Translations under genes and position numbers: made by a program | The notes under the pieces: generated by a model | The model's input: the letters and a program-made list of their open reading frames with translations, nothing else | Told to the model about the DNA's origin: nothing | Databases searched by the model: none | NCBI GenBank assembly: GCA_944548615.1 | Contig: OX155967.1 | Span: 248,001 to 312,000 of the forward strand | Reading direction: 5' to 3' | Length of the DNA stretch: 64,000 nt | DNA from: Micropterix aruncella | Lineage: Eukaryota > Arthropoda > Insecta > Lepidoptera > Micropterigidae | Shown: one piece after another, positions 55,921 to 64,000 of the stretch | Numbering within the stretch: the first letter of the stretch is position 1 | Layout of the letters: each line of letters begins with the position of its first letter

Positions 55921-57019
55921 ATTTCTAGAGTAACCATTTTTTCAGTTCGGTCCATTTCGCGGCATGCTACACATCTCCTCCACGTTAAAAATTTCTATAA
56001 ATTCAGAAAGTTGCTGCAGTGCTTTAAGTTTAGTTTCAGTACAATTCTAGTGGTCTCGTGCATCAGTGATAGTGTGTTTACAACTAGCTATGTTTGCTGG
56101 TTGAGCTGCAGTCACTAGGTAACTTTGGTACCTGTTTGTGCTTCGTGTGGGTATTTATTCTATAGCAGCCTACTTTATTTTTGTTCTCCGGGATTTTGTG
56201 ACCTATGTTATGAAGAAAGTAGTGAAATCGGTGCGCTATTTCCGGAGATATAGGCCACTAAATATTGAATAAAACAAGTGGTTTTGGCAGAAAATATCCG
56301 GAAACTACCAACATATGTGGCCAGCGTCTCGACACGAGGTGTACAGCGAAGCCCCGCCGCGACCGGCGCCTTCGCGGAACGAACACGACCCGAGCCGATT
56401 CTCCTTCCTCTTTGCCTATCGGGTTCCGTACGGAAATCTTCATTCTGCTACTTCATCTCGGACCGCGTTAGCGGAGCCCTGCCGTAGCCGACGACTTCGC
56501 TAGCCACCGAGTACGACCCGAGCCAAATCGCTGTAGGGTTCCGTACGAAAACAGGAATTGGAAATCAGCGAGTTCTTCCTCTTTGCGGTCCATACTCTGA
56601 GACTCCGAGCGAACCGGCCAGTGAAGCCCTGCGGAGCCCGACGCCTTTTCTGGCCATACCGCACATTAGGGTTCCGGACCAAAGAAGGAAACGCCACTAC
56701 CAACCTTCTTCTTCTTCAGCCCAGGCAACTGATTAGGTTTCCGGACCAAACAACTGCAACGGTCATCTTCTCCTTCCCGTGAAAATACGAACTCCAGTAA
56801 CTCAGCAAGTGGTAGGGGTAGGACAGTGGGAGTCAGTTTGTTGCAACCCCCTCTCCAAGGGTGATCCGCCGACATCACTTAGATTTTGGTCTGACGTCAT
56901 CAGACCAAAAGTACCCTCATATCTTGGAAACGGGAGGAGATAGGACAATTCTGACAAAAAATTCGCCCCCCTCTGCCAACCCCCCCATGGGGTCAACGAA
57001 TAAAAATAAAAAATCAAAT
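55921..57019. other. Unassigned stretch with degenerate GC-rich repeats
   Basis: 56330-56690 contains loosely repeated words (CGACGCCTT/CGACGACTTCGC, ACGACCCGAGCC, GGGTTCCG). A perfect 11-bp stem, TTTTGGTCTGA/TCAGACCAAAA (56884-56894/56900-56910), surrounds TGACGTCA. No gene is recognised. Confidence 0.4.
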
Positions 57020-57905
57020 ACAAACGGAGCTGCCATGGAATTCACCGACCGGAGTCGGGCCCATCATAATACTATTTTTTATTTTTACACTGACTTACGA
57101 ACCGGCTGTGGTAGGTTTAGGACAGCTGTCTTGCCACATGTGAGCGTTCACCTTACCACCCATTCACTCCCCCTTCGAAGCCATAGAATTTGAGATGCAG
57201 AAATCGCGGTTTTAGATAATTTTTCTAGAAAGGAGTTGATTATTTTCCTGGAGAGACCAAGATCTTTAAAAAGGTGAAACAAAGGTTTAGCTGGCAGGCC
57301 ATGAGCGCCTACTTCCACCGCGTGAAGGTGAACAGTGAAGCCGTTCCGGGTGACGGCATTTGCGAGGTCATGGTATTTATTTAATTTGTACTCGTGGTCT
57401 TTTGGGATATTTGATTCCCATGGAACAGTTAATTGTACGATAAGGACCATCTTCCGAGATAGAGAGTAAAGAGTTATATCTGGACGCAGGGCTGTGCATC
57501 CGAGACTTTCATACGTTGATTTGGTGTTCGTGCTGTCTCGCATCCTTAATGGCAGCAGCCAAGAGAGAATTGTGCTCGAGGCAGCCTGAGACGCCACGCA
57601 TGAAGCCTTTTTGTACTGACACTCCAAGGTACTCGTTCCGGTGCATGAATTCGCTCATCCTCATGTGGACTATGCCAAAAAAGATTTTGACCACAGTATC
57701 TGTCAGAGCAATGGGCCGAGCGTCCTTTGGTCCGGTGCAATATGAGACCTTCGGAATTAAGATGACTGTCGCTCGGCCGAAATTCTGTGGGACTACACCG
57801 CTATTCCATATATGTCGGAAGATGGATCCTAAATATTGCAGAAGACAGGGGCACTTTTTATACACTAAGTAGGGAATACCATCGGGACCTGGAGTAGAGC
57901 CCGAC
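57020..57905 (-). pseudogene. RLE-A non-LTR element with internal deletion
   Basis: On minus: GPDGIPY-type RT start near 57890, ARPIALTDTVVKIFF, QKGFMRGVSGCLEHN and DARQHEHQINV, then an abrupt jump at about 57511 to ESLGCTALRPDITLYSLS in the endonuclease domain, LIVQLTVPWES (catalytic Glu to Gln, as in the copy at 39190-41900), stop at 57148 and the 3' UTR to 57020. The RT palm, thumb and knuckle are deleted. Confidence 0.85.
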
Positions 57906-58200
57906 AGTAGAGTATTGGCAATTTTAAAAACACGAAAAAACTACCCCCTTCTGTTTTTCCACCGTAATATCTCTGTTTGGAGGCGTAGAGATTCCGGGAA
58001 AAGACCAATAGGGTCCAAATTGAATTGGCGATTCAACGACGTTAAGAAAAAGTTTTAAAACTACACTCCACTGTTTCTCGACTGTAACAACCTTAATCGG
58101 AGGCGTAGAACTTCGCGGTAAAGAACGATAGGCCGGAAATTGGATTGGTGATCTAACCCTCATCCCAACAAAGAACGAAGGGTCGAAAATTCGTCCAGCG
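57906..58200. other. Unassigned, possible 5' leader of the R1-type element
   Basis: Two similar segments of about 115 bp (GGAGGCGTAGA(G/A)(A/C)TTC...CCAATA/CGATAGG) start near 57977 and 58099, i.e. a degenerate direct repeat. No coding sequence. Confidence 0.4.
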
Positions 58201-59485
58201 CGACCATCCCTATCCCTTTCGGCACCCTCATCCAGGGCGCAATCACCGGTTCCATCAACATCGAAGATAACAACTCCGAACGTTCCCGATGAACTGGTGA
58301 GGACTGCGAAGGCTGCACTGGATTCGGCGGGCAACCTACGAAGGGATATAAAAAGCACGGTGCTGGAGTGCCTAAGGGATTTATCTTCCATTACACCACA
58401 GACGCCAGTAACGCCGGTGCTTAATGTGGAGAAGAAGTTAGCCCCAATGGAGGGCATAGCGGCAGACCTCACTCGACTCACGATGGACCAAAAACAGGGG
58501 AGTCTAGTCACGGCCTCAATGACTGAGGAGATAAAATAATTCAGGGAGGAGACCAAGCAGGAGCGATTGTTAACTACCACCAAGGCTAAACACACTGAAC
58601 TGATGAAGCCGCTGAGGGAACTAAAACAGGATGTCGAAGCATTAAAATCGACGATTGTGTACGACGTCCTTAACGTCCTTAAAGCCCTCCGAACTGGACC
58701 ATCACTAAAGCGGGAAACACAGCAAATGTCAAAGACCAGGCAGACATGGGAGGTGAGCTGAAGGCGATCAGGGACATCGTAACAAGAAACGAGGTGGCCC
58801 TGAGTGATGTGAGAACCGGGATGGAAGACGGATTAGCCGCGATAAAGGAGATAAGAGAGGTGGTCCTCAAAGCGGAGGGTACCATGAGGAGATCCGAACT
58901 CAAACTCAGGACACTGGTGCCGTGGGTGCGGCAGCACAAATGCCCCCACCAAACACTTATGCAGAGGCTACGGCTTCCCCACGATCCATCGCCGACCGCT
59001 TTCCCCCAAGGCACGCCATAATTGTATCGTCCAACGTCGGAGACGACACGAACGAAGCAGTGATTGAAAAGATAAGAGTGGCGGTCGACCCTAAGACTAC
59101 AGGTTGCAAAGTCAGCGGAGTTAGGAAAGTCAGAAATCAGCGTGTTGTAGTGACATGCGGCACCAATGCGGAGGCAGAAAACATCGCCCACAAGATCAAA
59201 GAAGGGGGTTTGCGGGTGGAAAAGGCTAGGAGCAAAGATCCTCTCATAACCTTGAAAGATGTGATGAAGTACATGAAAGATGAGGAGATACAATAGTGCC
59301 TCATCGCACAAAATAAAGAAATCTTCGAGGGAATACCAAAGGACGAAACCAAGATGGAGGTCCGCTTCCAGAGGAAGTGCCGCAACCACCTGCAAAATCA
59401 CATCATTGTCAGGGTTTCCCCAAAAATCTGGGGAAGAATCACCGGCCTGGGAGCGGTCCACTGTCACGCCGAGGAAATATTATGA
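58201..59485 (+). pseudogene. R1-type non-LTR ORF1 (gag-like) protein, degenerate
   Basis: Fragments in three frames. The N-terminal region is coiled-coil rich (RTAKAALDSAGNLRRDIK ... KPLRELKQDVEALK). Next comes PPPNTYAEATA and a domain reading AIIVSSNVGDDTNEAVIEKI ... VSGVRKVRNQRVVVTCGTNAEAE ... VEKARSKDPLITLKDVMKYM. After a TAG (59294-59296) the frame continues IAQNKEIFEGIP and NHIIVRVSPKIWGRITGLGAVHCH. This order matches ORF1p of R1/TRAS/SART-type elements, normally followed by CCHC knuckles, which are absent here. No ORF2 follows; the copy is 3'-truncated. Confidence 0.7.
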
Positions 59486-59922
59486 GTCGCATTTCCTCGT
59501 GTGGAAACGCCTAGGAAACATATTTCGATTTACTTGATATAAATCGACACGAGAATAGGTTAAATCGATATGTCAAACGTCTTGACAGCTGACAGCTCTT
59601 TTTTTTCTTTTTGTAAAGCTATAAGAGCAAGCATAGGTTAGCTGATAGACATCGCTGCAAGGCAATAAGCTCGCCTTTTTTATTTAAAATAAAGAGTTTT
59701 TTATTTGTCGCGAGGGTTTCCGTCGTTCAGAATGAAACTCGCGATCGATGTTCGAATTGCAGTTGCCGTTTATTTTGCTCAAAATGCCGAGTACAGATTG
59801 ATTATTGGGCGTTCGGGGTAGGTATTCCTAGTGATGGCATTGCACATCGCCATCTCCTTATTTCCGGTGTCGCCATTGCACCTCGGCGATACCATTTCCT
59901 GCCGCCTTCGGGTGGAGTCTTC
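59486..59922. other. Probable 3' LTR region of gypsy-3
   Basis: It lies just downstream (minus strand) of the gypsy-3 integrase frame. GGTATCGCC/CACCTCGGCGATACC-type words and a TTTATTT-rich segment resemble LTR sequence, but no second LTR is in the window. CTGATAGACATCGCTGCAAGG (59643 region) resembles bases 4-24 of the window. Confidence 0.4.
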
Positions 59923-60825
59923 TTACGGTCCTTTCCTTTTATAGTATTTTGAGTAGGTGGGTTTTGTGCATGTTTGTTGCTCCGCGACATGACTTTCTCC
60001 GTTTTGAAGATGAAACGTCATCGTATTTAATTGCCGTGTGTGCCGTATGACTCTTCCATATCTCGATACAGTTGTGTTATTTTCATTTTGTTGCGTTGTT
60101 GCCTGAGAGGTTTCGTATTCCCTAGACATGTAAGAAGGCTTCAGTCTATCCAGAGAGACAGTGACTATTCTCCTGTTTTGTTCTATGTCGAATGTTTTTT
60201 CGCGTTTCTTCACCACTCTAAAGGGTCCTTTGTATGGAGCTTGTAATGGCCGTCGTACAGTGTCGTCTCTTATGAAGACAAGGGTTGCTTCCTTCAAGTC
60301 CAGGTGAACAAATATCCTTGTTGTGTTTTCCCGCTCCCTCTTCGGTCTTTGATGTTCGAATGTTTCCCTTAATTGTTGGAGGACTTCCGGTACTGTCGTT
60401 TTTTTTCCATTTTCGAAAAATTCGCCTGGCAATCTTATGTTGGTTCCATATAACATTTCTGCTGGACTGGCGTCGATATCCTCCTTTAAGGCTGCTCTTA
60501 GACCCATCATGACGGTTGGAATCTCGTTTGCCCACTCTTTCGTATTCATCCTTGCCATCAATGCCGCTTTTAAAGATCGATGCCATCTTTCCACTAGTCC
60601 GTTCGCCTGTGGGTGAAATGGCGTGGTGTGAATCTTTTTTGCACCCAGTAGTTGTGCGAGTTTTGTAAAAAGTTCCGATTCGAATTGTCTCCCCTGGTCG
60701 GTCGTGATTCTTGCAGGAACGCCGAATCTTGCTATCCATCCCTCAAAAAATTTCTTTGCGATTGTCTCGGCTTGTATATCTCGTATAGGTATCGCTTCCG
60801 GCCATTTTGTACCTCTATCCAACAT
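59923..60825 (-). pseudogene. Ty3/gypsy integrase C-terminal part (gypsy-3)
   Basis: On minus: DRGTKWPEAIPIRD, ARITTDQGRQFESELF (second catalytic Asp), TTPFHPQANGLVERWHRSLKAAL (Glu), GLRAALKEDIDASPAEMLYG, and the C-terminal GPFRVVKKREKTFDI ... VSLDRLKPSYM. The frame is intact for 300 aa. The first catalytic Asp and the zinc module are missing because a CR1/Jockey-like element interrupts the gene at about 60830; the rest would lie beyond the window. Confidence 0.85.
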
Positions 60826-60844
60826 CGTTAATATTATTATTATT

Positions 60845-61357
60845 TATTTATATACACTAGCAGCTTTTGCAGCTGATGCGTGTACTTCACGTGTTGAGTG
60901 TACTGTTTGTCTTTATTTTATTTTATTCCTTACACTTTTTAATTGCCATTTTTACTAAATGTTTGTCTAGTAGATTTTTGAAACCATTCACTGAGATAGC
61001 ACTTATCACTTCTTGTGGTAGTTTGTTCCAAGAGTCCACCACTCGGTTAGTCAAAAAGTACTTTCTTGGGTTGGAACTAAAACTGTTTCGGTTTAGTTTT
61101 AAGGAATGTCCACAGAGTTACTCGTTGGTGTTCATTGTGTACATTGCATTAAGGTTGGCTACATCATAATGACCATTCAGAATCTTAAACGTCTCGATGA
61201 GGTCCCCTCTTTGTCTTCTTTGCTCAAGTGTAGTAAGACCCAGTGCATCCAAGCGGTTTTCATAAGGCTTGTTCCTTAGGGATGGAGCCATCTTGGTTGC
61301 CCGCCTTTGCACTTTCTCCAGCAGTTCAATGTCTTTTATGAAGTAGGGGTTCCACAC
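60845..61357 (-). pseudogene. CR1/Jockey-like RT, C-terminal part
   Basis: On minus: WNPYFIKDIELLEKVQRRATKM, LGLTTLEQRRQRGDLIETFKILNG, a TGA-type break, then FSSNPRKYFLTNRVVDSWNKLPQEVISAISVNGFKNLLDKHL. This is the characteristic end of CR1/Jockey-group RTs. A short AT-rich microsatellite tail leads into gypsy-3 at 60830. It is separated from its own upstream half (63693-64000) by RLE-B. Confidence 0.8.
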
Positions 61358-61470
61358 CTGGTAGGAAGGTGTTGAACTCAGCTTTCAATGGCTTCACCGA
61401 ACATATCCGGGCCCATTGGCAATAAAGGAGGGTGTCGGACGAGGTGGGACTAGTGAGCGGCCGCTCTACA

Positions 61471-61547
61471 GTTCTCCAGCGCGCGTGACGTTTCGGCTCG
61501 CTACAAGCCCTCATCAGCTAGTCTGCGATGACTAGGACGCGGAGAAC
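61471..61547 (-). ncRNA. Hammerhead ribozyme candidate (RLE-B 3' end, copy 2)
   Basis: The sequence of the folded region is identical to the copy at 24354-24430, read on minus. Stem III GCGT (61540-61537) pairs with ACGT (61491-61488); predicted cleavage falls between 61536 and 61535; stem I CTAGTC/GACTAG; core CTGATGA; stem II GGCT/AGCC; GAAA. Outer stem GTTCTCC/GGAGAAC (61547-61541/61477-61471). The pol stop codon (61503-61501) lies between the core and GAAA. Confidence 0.7.
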
Positions 61548-63657
61548 CACCAGTCCCACCCTCGGCCTCCCTCTCTCTACCTATCCATATTCTGTAGGAT
61601 GCCTCCAGTGCCGCTTTCGAGGCTCTCTCCATGTATGAGCTCAGCGCCGCTCTTGGCAGGCCTAAATTCTTGAAGAGGCTGTAGAGTGACTTCGCCGGTA
61701 GTCCTCTTGCTCCGACTTCCACGGCGAAGAGATCAGTCTTAAATCCGTTTCTCACTATCCGGTCTACTAAATTGCAGTACTTGTTTACTTTGAAGTTGTG
61801 GTCCTTCGGTATGTTGCTTTCCCATGGGACTGTAAGTTCGACAAGTACAACATGCTTTGTCGCCATTGAGAATATGAGAATATCCGGTCTGTAAGCTGTG
61901 GTGCAGATTTCTGAAGGCATTTGGTAATGCTTCTCATGTGTGTCCATCAGCAATTGCCAGTCCTTTGCTGCTCCCAAAATTGAGGACGGTTTAGTCCTAT
62001 CTTTAGGCAGCTTCTTCGCTCCGGGTTTTACAAAGTTGACCTTCTTGAAGCCATTGTTCGTTTGCCCTTTTCTGGTCCGTGCAATAGATAGGCTGATAGC
62101 CTCTCTGATGATTTGGAGGACTTTATCATGGCGATAGGAATAATGGCCTCGGTCAAGCAGTATTTTGCAACCACATAGCAAATGTTTGGCAGTGCCTATG
62201 AACTCCTTACACGTCGGGCATACTTTATTTGTAGATTTCCCCCACCGAACTAGGTTACTCGGGTCAGGCAGAGTAAGTTGGAACGCATTTAGGTAGAACT
62301 TAAGCAGTTCAGGGGACCAGTTGTATATTAGGGATTTCCACTTCAATGCAGGGGGGATGCAGAAGTCACCCACAGTCAACCAGTCATTCTGCATTTCTAA
62401 GTTCAAGGCGTGCAGTTTGAAACCTTGCTCCATGTCCTCCTGGGCAAAATCTTTCAGTACTTCTTTGTCAGACTTAGCTGTTTCCATACCCAGTCCAGCT
62501 CTATTAGTGCGGATACCAACTTGGAATGATTTGTAGAAGTCGAGTCTTGATTCCATTTTATCTGATAGCGATGTGTTCGGTAGGGCTCGAATGGCACTAT
62601 CATTGGAGTCTTTGAGTATACATCGTTTGGCTATTCTCGCCTTTTGATAAAACGTTGACGGTTTCTTAATGTTTAGTCCAAAGTTGTTGTGAGATCTAAA
62701 TAGAGTTGATGGGTCAGCTGGGTGAGCCAGGCCAAACCATGATTTCAGGGATCTGGTCACTTTAGAGTCTAATTTATTAAGATTTTGCTTAGAGAAGTCA
62801 TAGACAAGAAATGGCCATGAAAGTTTTGATGTCAAGTAGTTATCGTAGATCCATGCCTTATGTGTACCAAGGAGGGGAAGATTGTCAGTTCGGCAAAGGT
62901 ACTCATCAAAGAGTTTGACAATGTCCTCGGTGGGATGCTCCTTTCCTCTGCTAGTGATTTTTTTCCCTAGAAACTTGAAAGGAGCTTCATCAGCCACTGT
63001 TGCGATTGTTTTACCAGACACTGTCAGACCCGGGTCGTTTGAGATAAATTTTGTACCCTTCCTTACTAAGTTCAAACAGTAGCACTTTGCCGGTTTAATC
63101 TTCATTCCATTGGTCCATTCGCAATAGTCGTCTACTACTTTGAGAAGTGCTTGGTTTTGTTTAGGATTGCGGGTTAATAGTGTTATGTCGTCCGCAAATG
63201 CCAGGATAGCCGCCATGTATTTGTCTCCGTATTTGAACCTGTATCCCCATTTACTTTCTTTTACGACAAGGGTATCAATTAGAATGTTGATAACAATGTT
63301 AAATGCCACCGGAGAGAGGCAGCAACCCTGGAAGAGTCCTACGCCATAGTGAATTTCAGGTGTCTTCTCCGCTTCACCTTTTAATTGTATTACGAAGGAA
63401 AGCTTTTTGTAATAGGATGCTATTATATTGCAGATCAAAGGTGGCACATTATACCATTCAAGCGCCTTTAATAGTAATTCGTGGCGCACCGAACCAAAGG
63501 CATTTTCAAAATCCAACCACGTGGCAGTTATTTGTCTCTCGTTCTTTCTTGCATCTTTAAGGCATTCAGTTAGCAAGGAATTATGTTCTAGACATCCTGA
63601 AACTCTTGGGAGAAAACCTTTCTGATATTTTTTCGGTAAATAGTCATTGGTACACAT
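61501..63657 (-). CDS. RLE-B polyprotein (RT, knuckle, restriction-like endonuclease), partial but uninterrupted
   Basis: 718 codons without a stop. RT: KGFLPRVSGCLEHN, TWLDFENAFGSVRHELL (catalytic Asp), GLFQGCCLSPVAFN, and FADD in LAFADDITLL. Thumb: FKFLGKKITSRGKE, KAWIYDNYLTSKLSWPFLVYDF. Knuckle: CPTCKEFIGTAKHLLCGC and YSYRHDKVL. Endonuclease: YRPDILIF, VLVELTVPWES, KVNKYC. C-terminal tail: VEVGARGLPAKSLYSLFKNLGLP. All catalytic residues I can check are present, so this copy is young. The frame runs into the hammerhead motif, ending RRLADEGL with its TAG in the stem II loop. The N-terminus is missing. It shares only moderate protein similarity with RLE-A. Confidence 0.85.
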   Translation of the reverse strand: MCTNDYLPKKYQKGFLPRVSGCLEHNSLLTECLKDARKNERQITATWLDFENAFGSVRHELLLKALEWYNVPPLICNIIASYYKKLSFVIQLKGEAEKTPEIHYGVGLFQGCCLSPVAFNIVINILIDTLVVKESKWGYRFKYGDKYMAAILAFADDITLLTRNPKQNQALLKVVDDYCEWTNGMKIKPAKCYCLNLVRKGTKFISNDPGLTVSGKTIATVADEAPFKFLGKKITSRGKEHPTEDIVKLFDEYLCRTDNLPLLGTHKAWIYDNYLTSKLSWPFLVYDFSKQNLNKLDSKVTRSLKSWFGLAHPADPSTLFRSHNNFGLNIKKPSTFYQKARIAKRCILKDSNDSAIRALPNTSLSDKMESRLDFYKSFQVGIRTNRAGLGMETAKSDKEVLKDFAQEDMEQGFKLHALNLEMQNDWLTVGDFCIPPALKWKSLIYNWSPELLKFYLNAFQLTLPDPSNLVRWGKSTNKVCPTCKEFIGTAKHLLCGCKILLDRGHYSYRHDKVLQIIREAISLSIARTRKGQTNNGFKKVNFVKPGAKKLPKDRTKPSSILGAAKDWQLLMDTHEKHYQMPSEICTTAYRPDILIFSMATKHVVLVELTVPWESNIPKDHNFKVNKYCNLVDRIVRNGFKTDLFAVEVGARGLPAKSLYSLFKNLGLPRAALSSYMERASKAALEASYRIWIGREREAEGGTGGSPRPSHRRLADEGL

Positions 63658-63692
63658 GTGTTTGAGTAATCTGGCTTGTATAATGGAGAAGA

Positions 63693-64000
63693 ATATTATA
63701 AGTATTCAAGGAGAGGGCGGACGTACGTTTTGTAGAGTTTGAGGAACAAATCAGAGTTTATGTATAGGAGAAAGCTTTCCTAATCATGTAAAGAAGTGAG
63801 TTTGCTCTTTTTACAACTTCTACTATATGCGGTTCCCATTTGAGGTCCTGGGACACAATTACTCCAAGATCTTTCTGTGTGGTAACTGTGTGTACAGGGG
63901 TTCCCTCGATCGTGTATTTGTGATGCGGATTCTTGGGACCTATATGCAGTACGGTGCATTTCTCTGCGTTTAGTGTGAGAAGCCAATCCTTAGTCCATTG
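63693..64000 (-). pseudogene. CR1/Jockey-like RT, upstream part (runs off the window)
   Basis: On minus from the window edge: QWTKDWLLTLNAEKCTVLHIG, DLGVIVSQDLKWEPHI, KRANSLLYMIRKAF and FLKLYKTYVRPLLEY. It is the palm-to-thumb region of the element whose C-terminal part is at 60845-61357. The frame is open across this stretch. Confidence 0.8.

Larger units (their letters stand above)
61363..63692 (-). mobile_element. RLE-B non-LTR element, long copy
   Basis: The 5' end is truncated within the RT (IIFFSIIQARLLKHMC, near 63692). The 3' end ...AACACCTTCCT at 61363 is the same as in the copy at 23303-24538. It is inserted in the same orientation into a CR1/Jockey-like element between YVRPLLEY and WNPYFIKD. 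Confidence 0.85.

Noticed and set aside
56884..56910. Second hammerhead core (CTGATGA on minus near 56890)
   Set aside because: The following GAAA and stems II/III are missing; it is just a palindrome around TGACGTCA.

Overview
The window looks like insect nuclear DNA, most likely from a moth or butterfly. It is AT-rich and intron-bearing, and almost every recognisable gene belongs to a transposable element. Inside one transposon intron lies a repeat with the 'GTTCCGTA' / 'GTCCGACTCGCACTTGGCCG' signature that I know from lepidopteran genomes. I see no ordinary host gene. All family assignments come from reading motifs by eye; no search was run.

Layout. 1-4.3 kb: an internally deleted piggyBac transposase, a Jockey-like RT fragment and a TTAA-flanked MITE carrying a retrotransposon tail. 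4.7-19.5 kb: a nested stack. A minus-strand Ty3/gypsy remnant (gypsy-1) is split by a plus-strand non-LTR element with a restriction-like endonuclease (RLE-A). RLE-A is itself split by an unidentified 667-bp GC-rich insert with a 15-bp target duplication, and by a complete 9.5-kb CACTA/EnSpm-like DNA transposon carrying two genes. 19.5-22.8 kb: repeats and a MITE relative. 22.8-27.7 kb: a second gypsy element (gypsy-2), its gag split by a 5'-truncated copy of a related non-LTR family (RLE-B).

28.1-39.1 kb is the centrepiece. A 660-aa viral-type membrane glycoprotein gene, most like chuvirus-type G, has its last 586 codons plus 44 nt of 3' flank repeated head-to-tail as six exact 1,805-bp units. 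Only the first unit has a start codon and signal peptide, and only the last is followed by an AATAAA. All six reading frames are open, and I found just seven variable positions. A perfect 29-bp inverted repeat sits just upstream of the start codon.

39.2-64 kb: further RLE-A copies, an I/LOA-like element, a MITE, an unidentified single-exon gene (48.3-49.1 kb), a nearly intact hAT transposon inside a piggyBac-like gene, a non-LTR fragment whose poly(A) abuts (CCTAA)n telomere-type repeats, an R1-type ORF1, and a third gypsy element (gypsy-3) split by a CR1/Jockey-like element that is split in turn by a long RLE-B copy.

A second notable signal is a complete hammerhead-ribozyme fold at the 3' end of both RLE-B copies. 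Its catalytic core overlaps the last pol codons and the stop codon lies in the stem II loop. The window is thus a TE graveyard, possibly a piRNA-cluster-like locus, containing one recently amplified captured viral gene.
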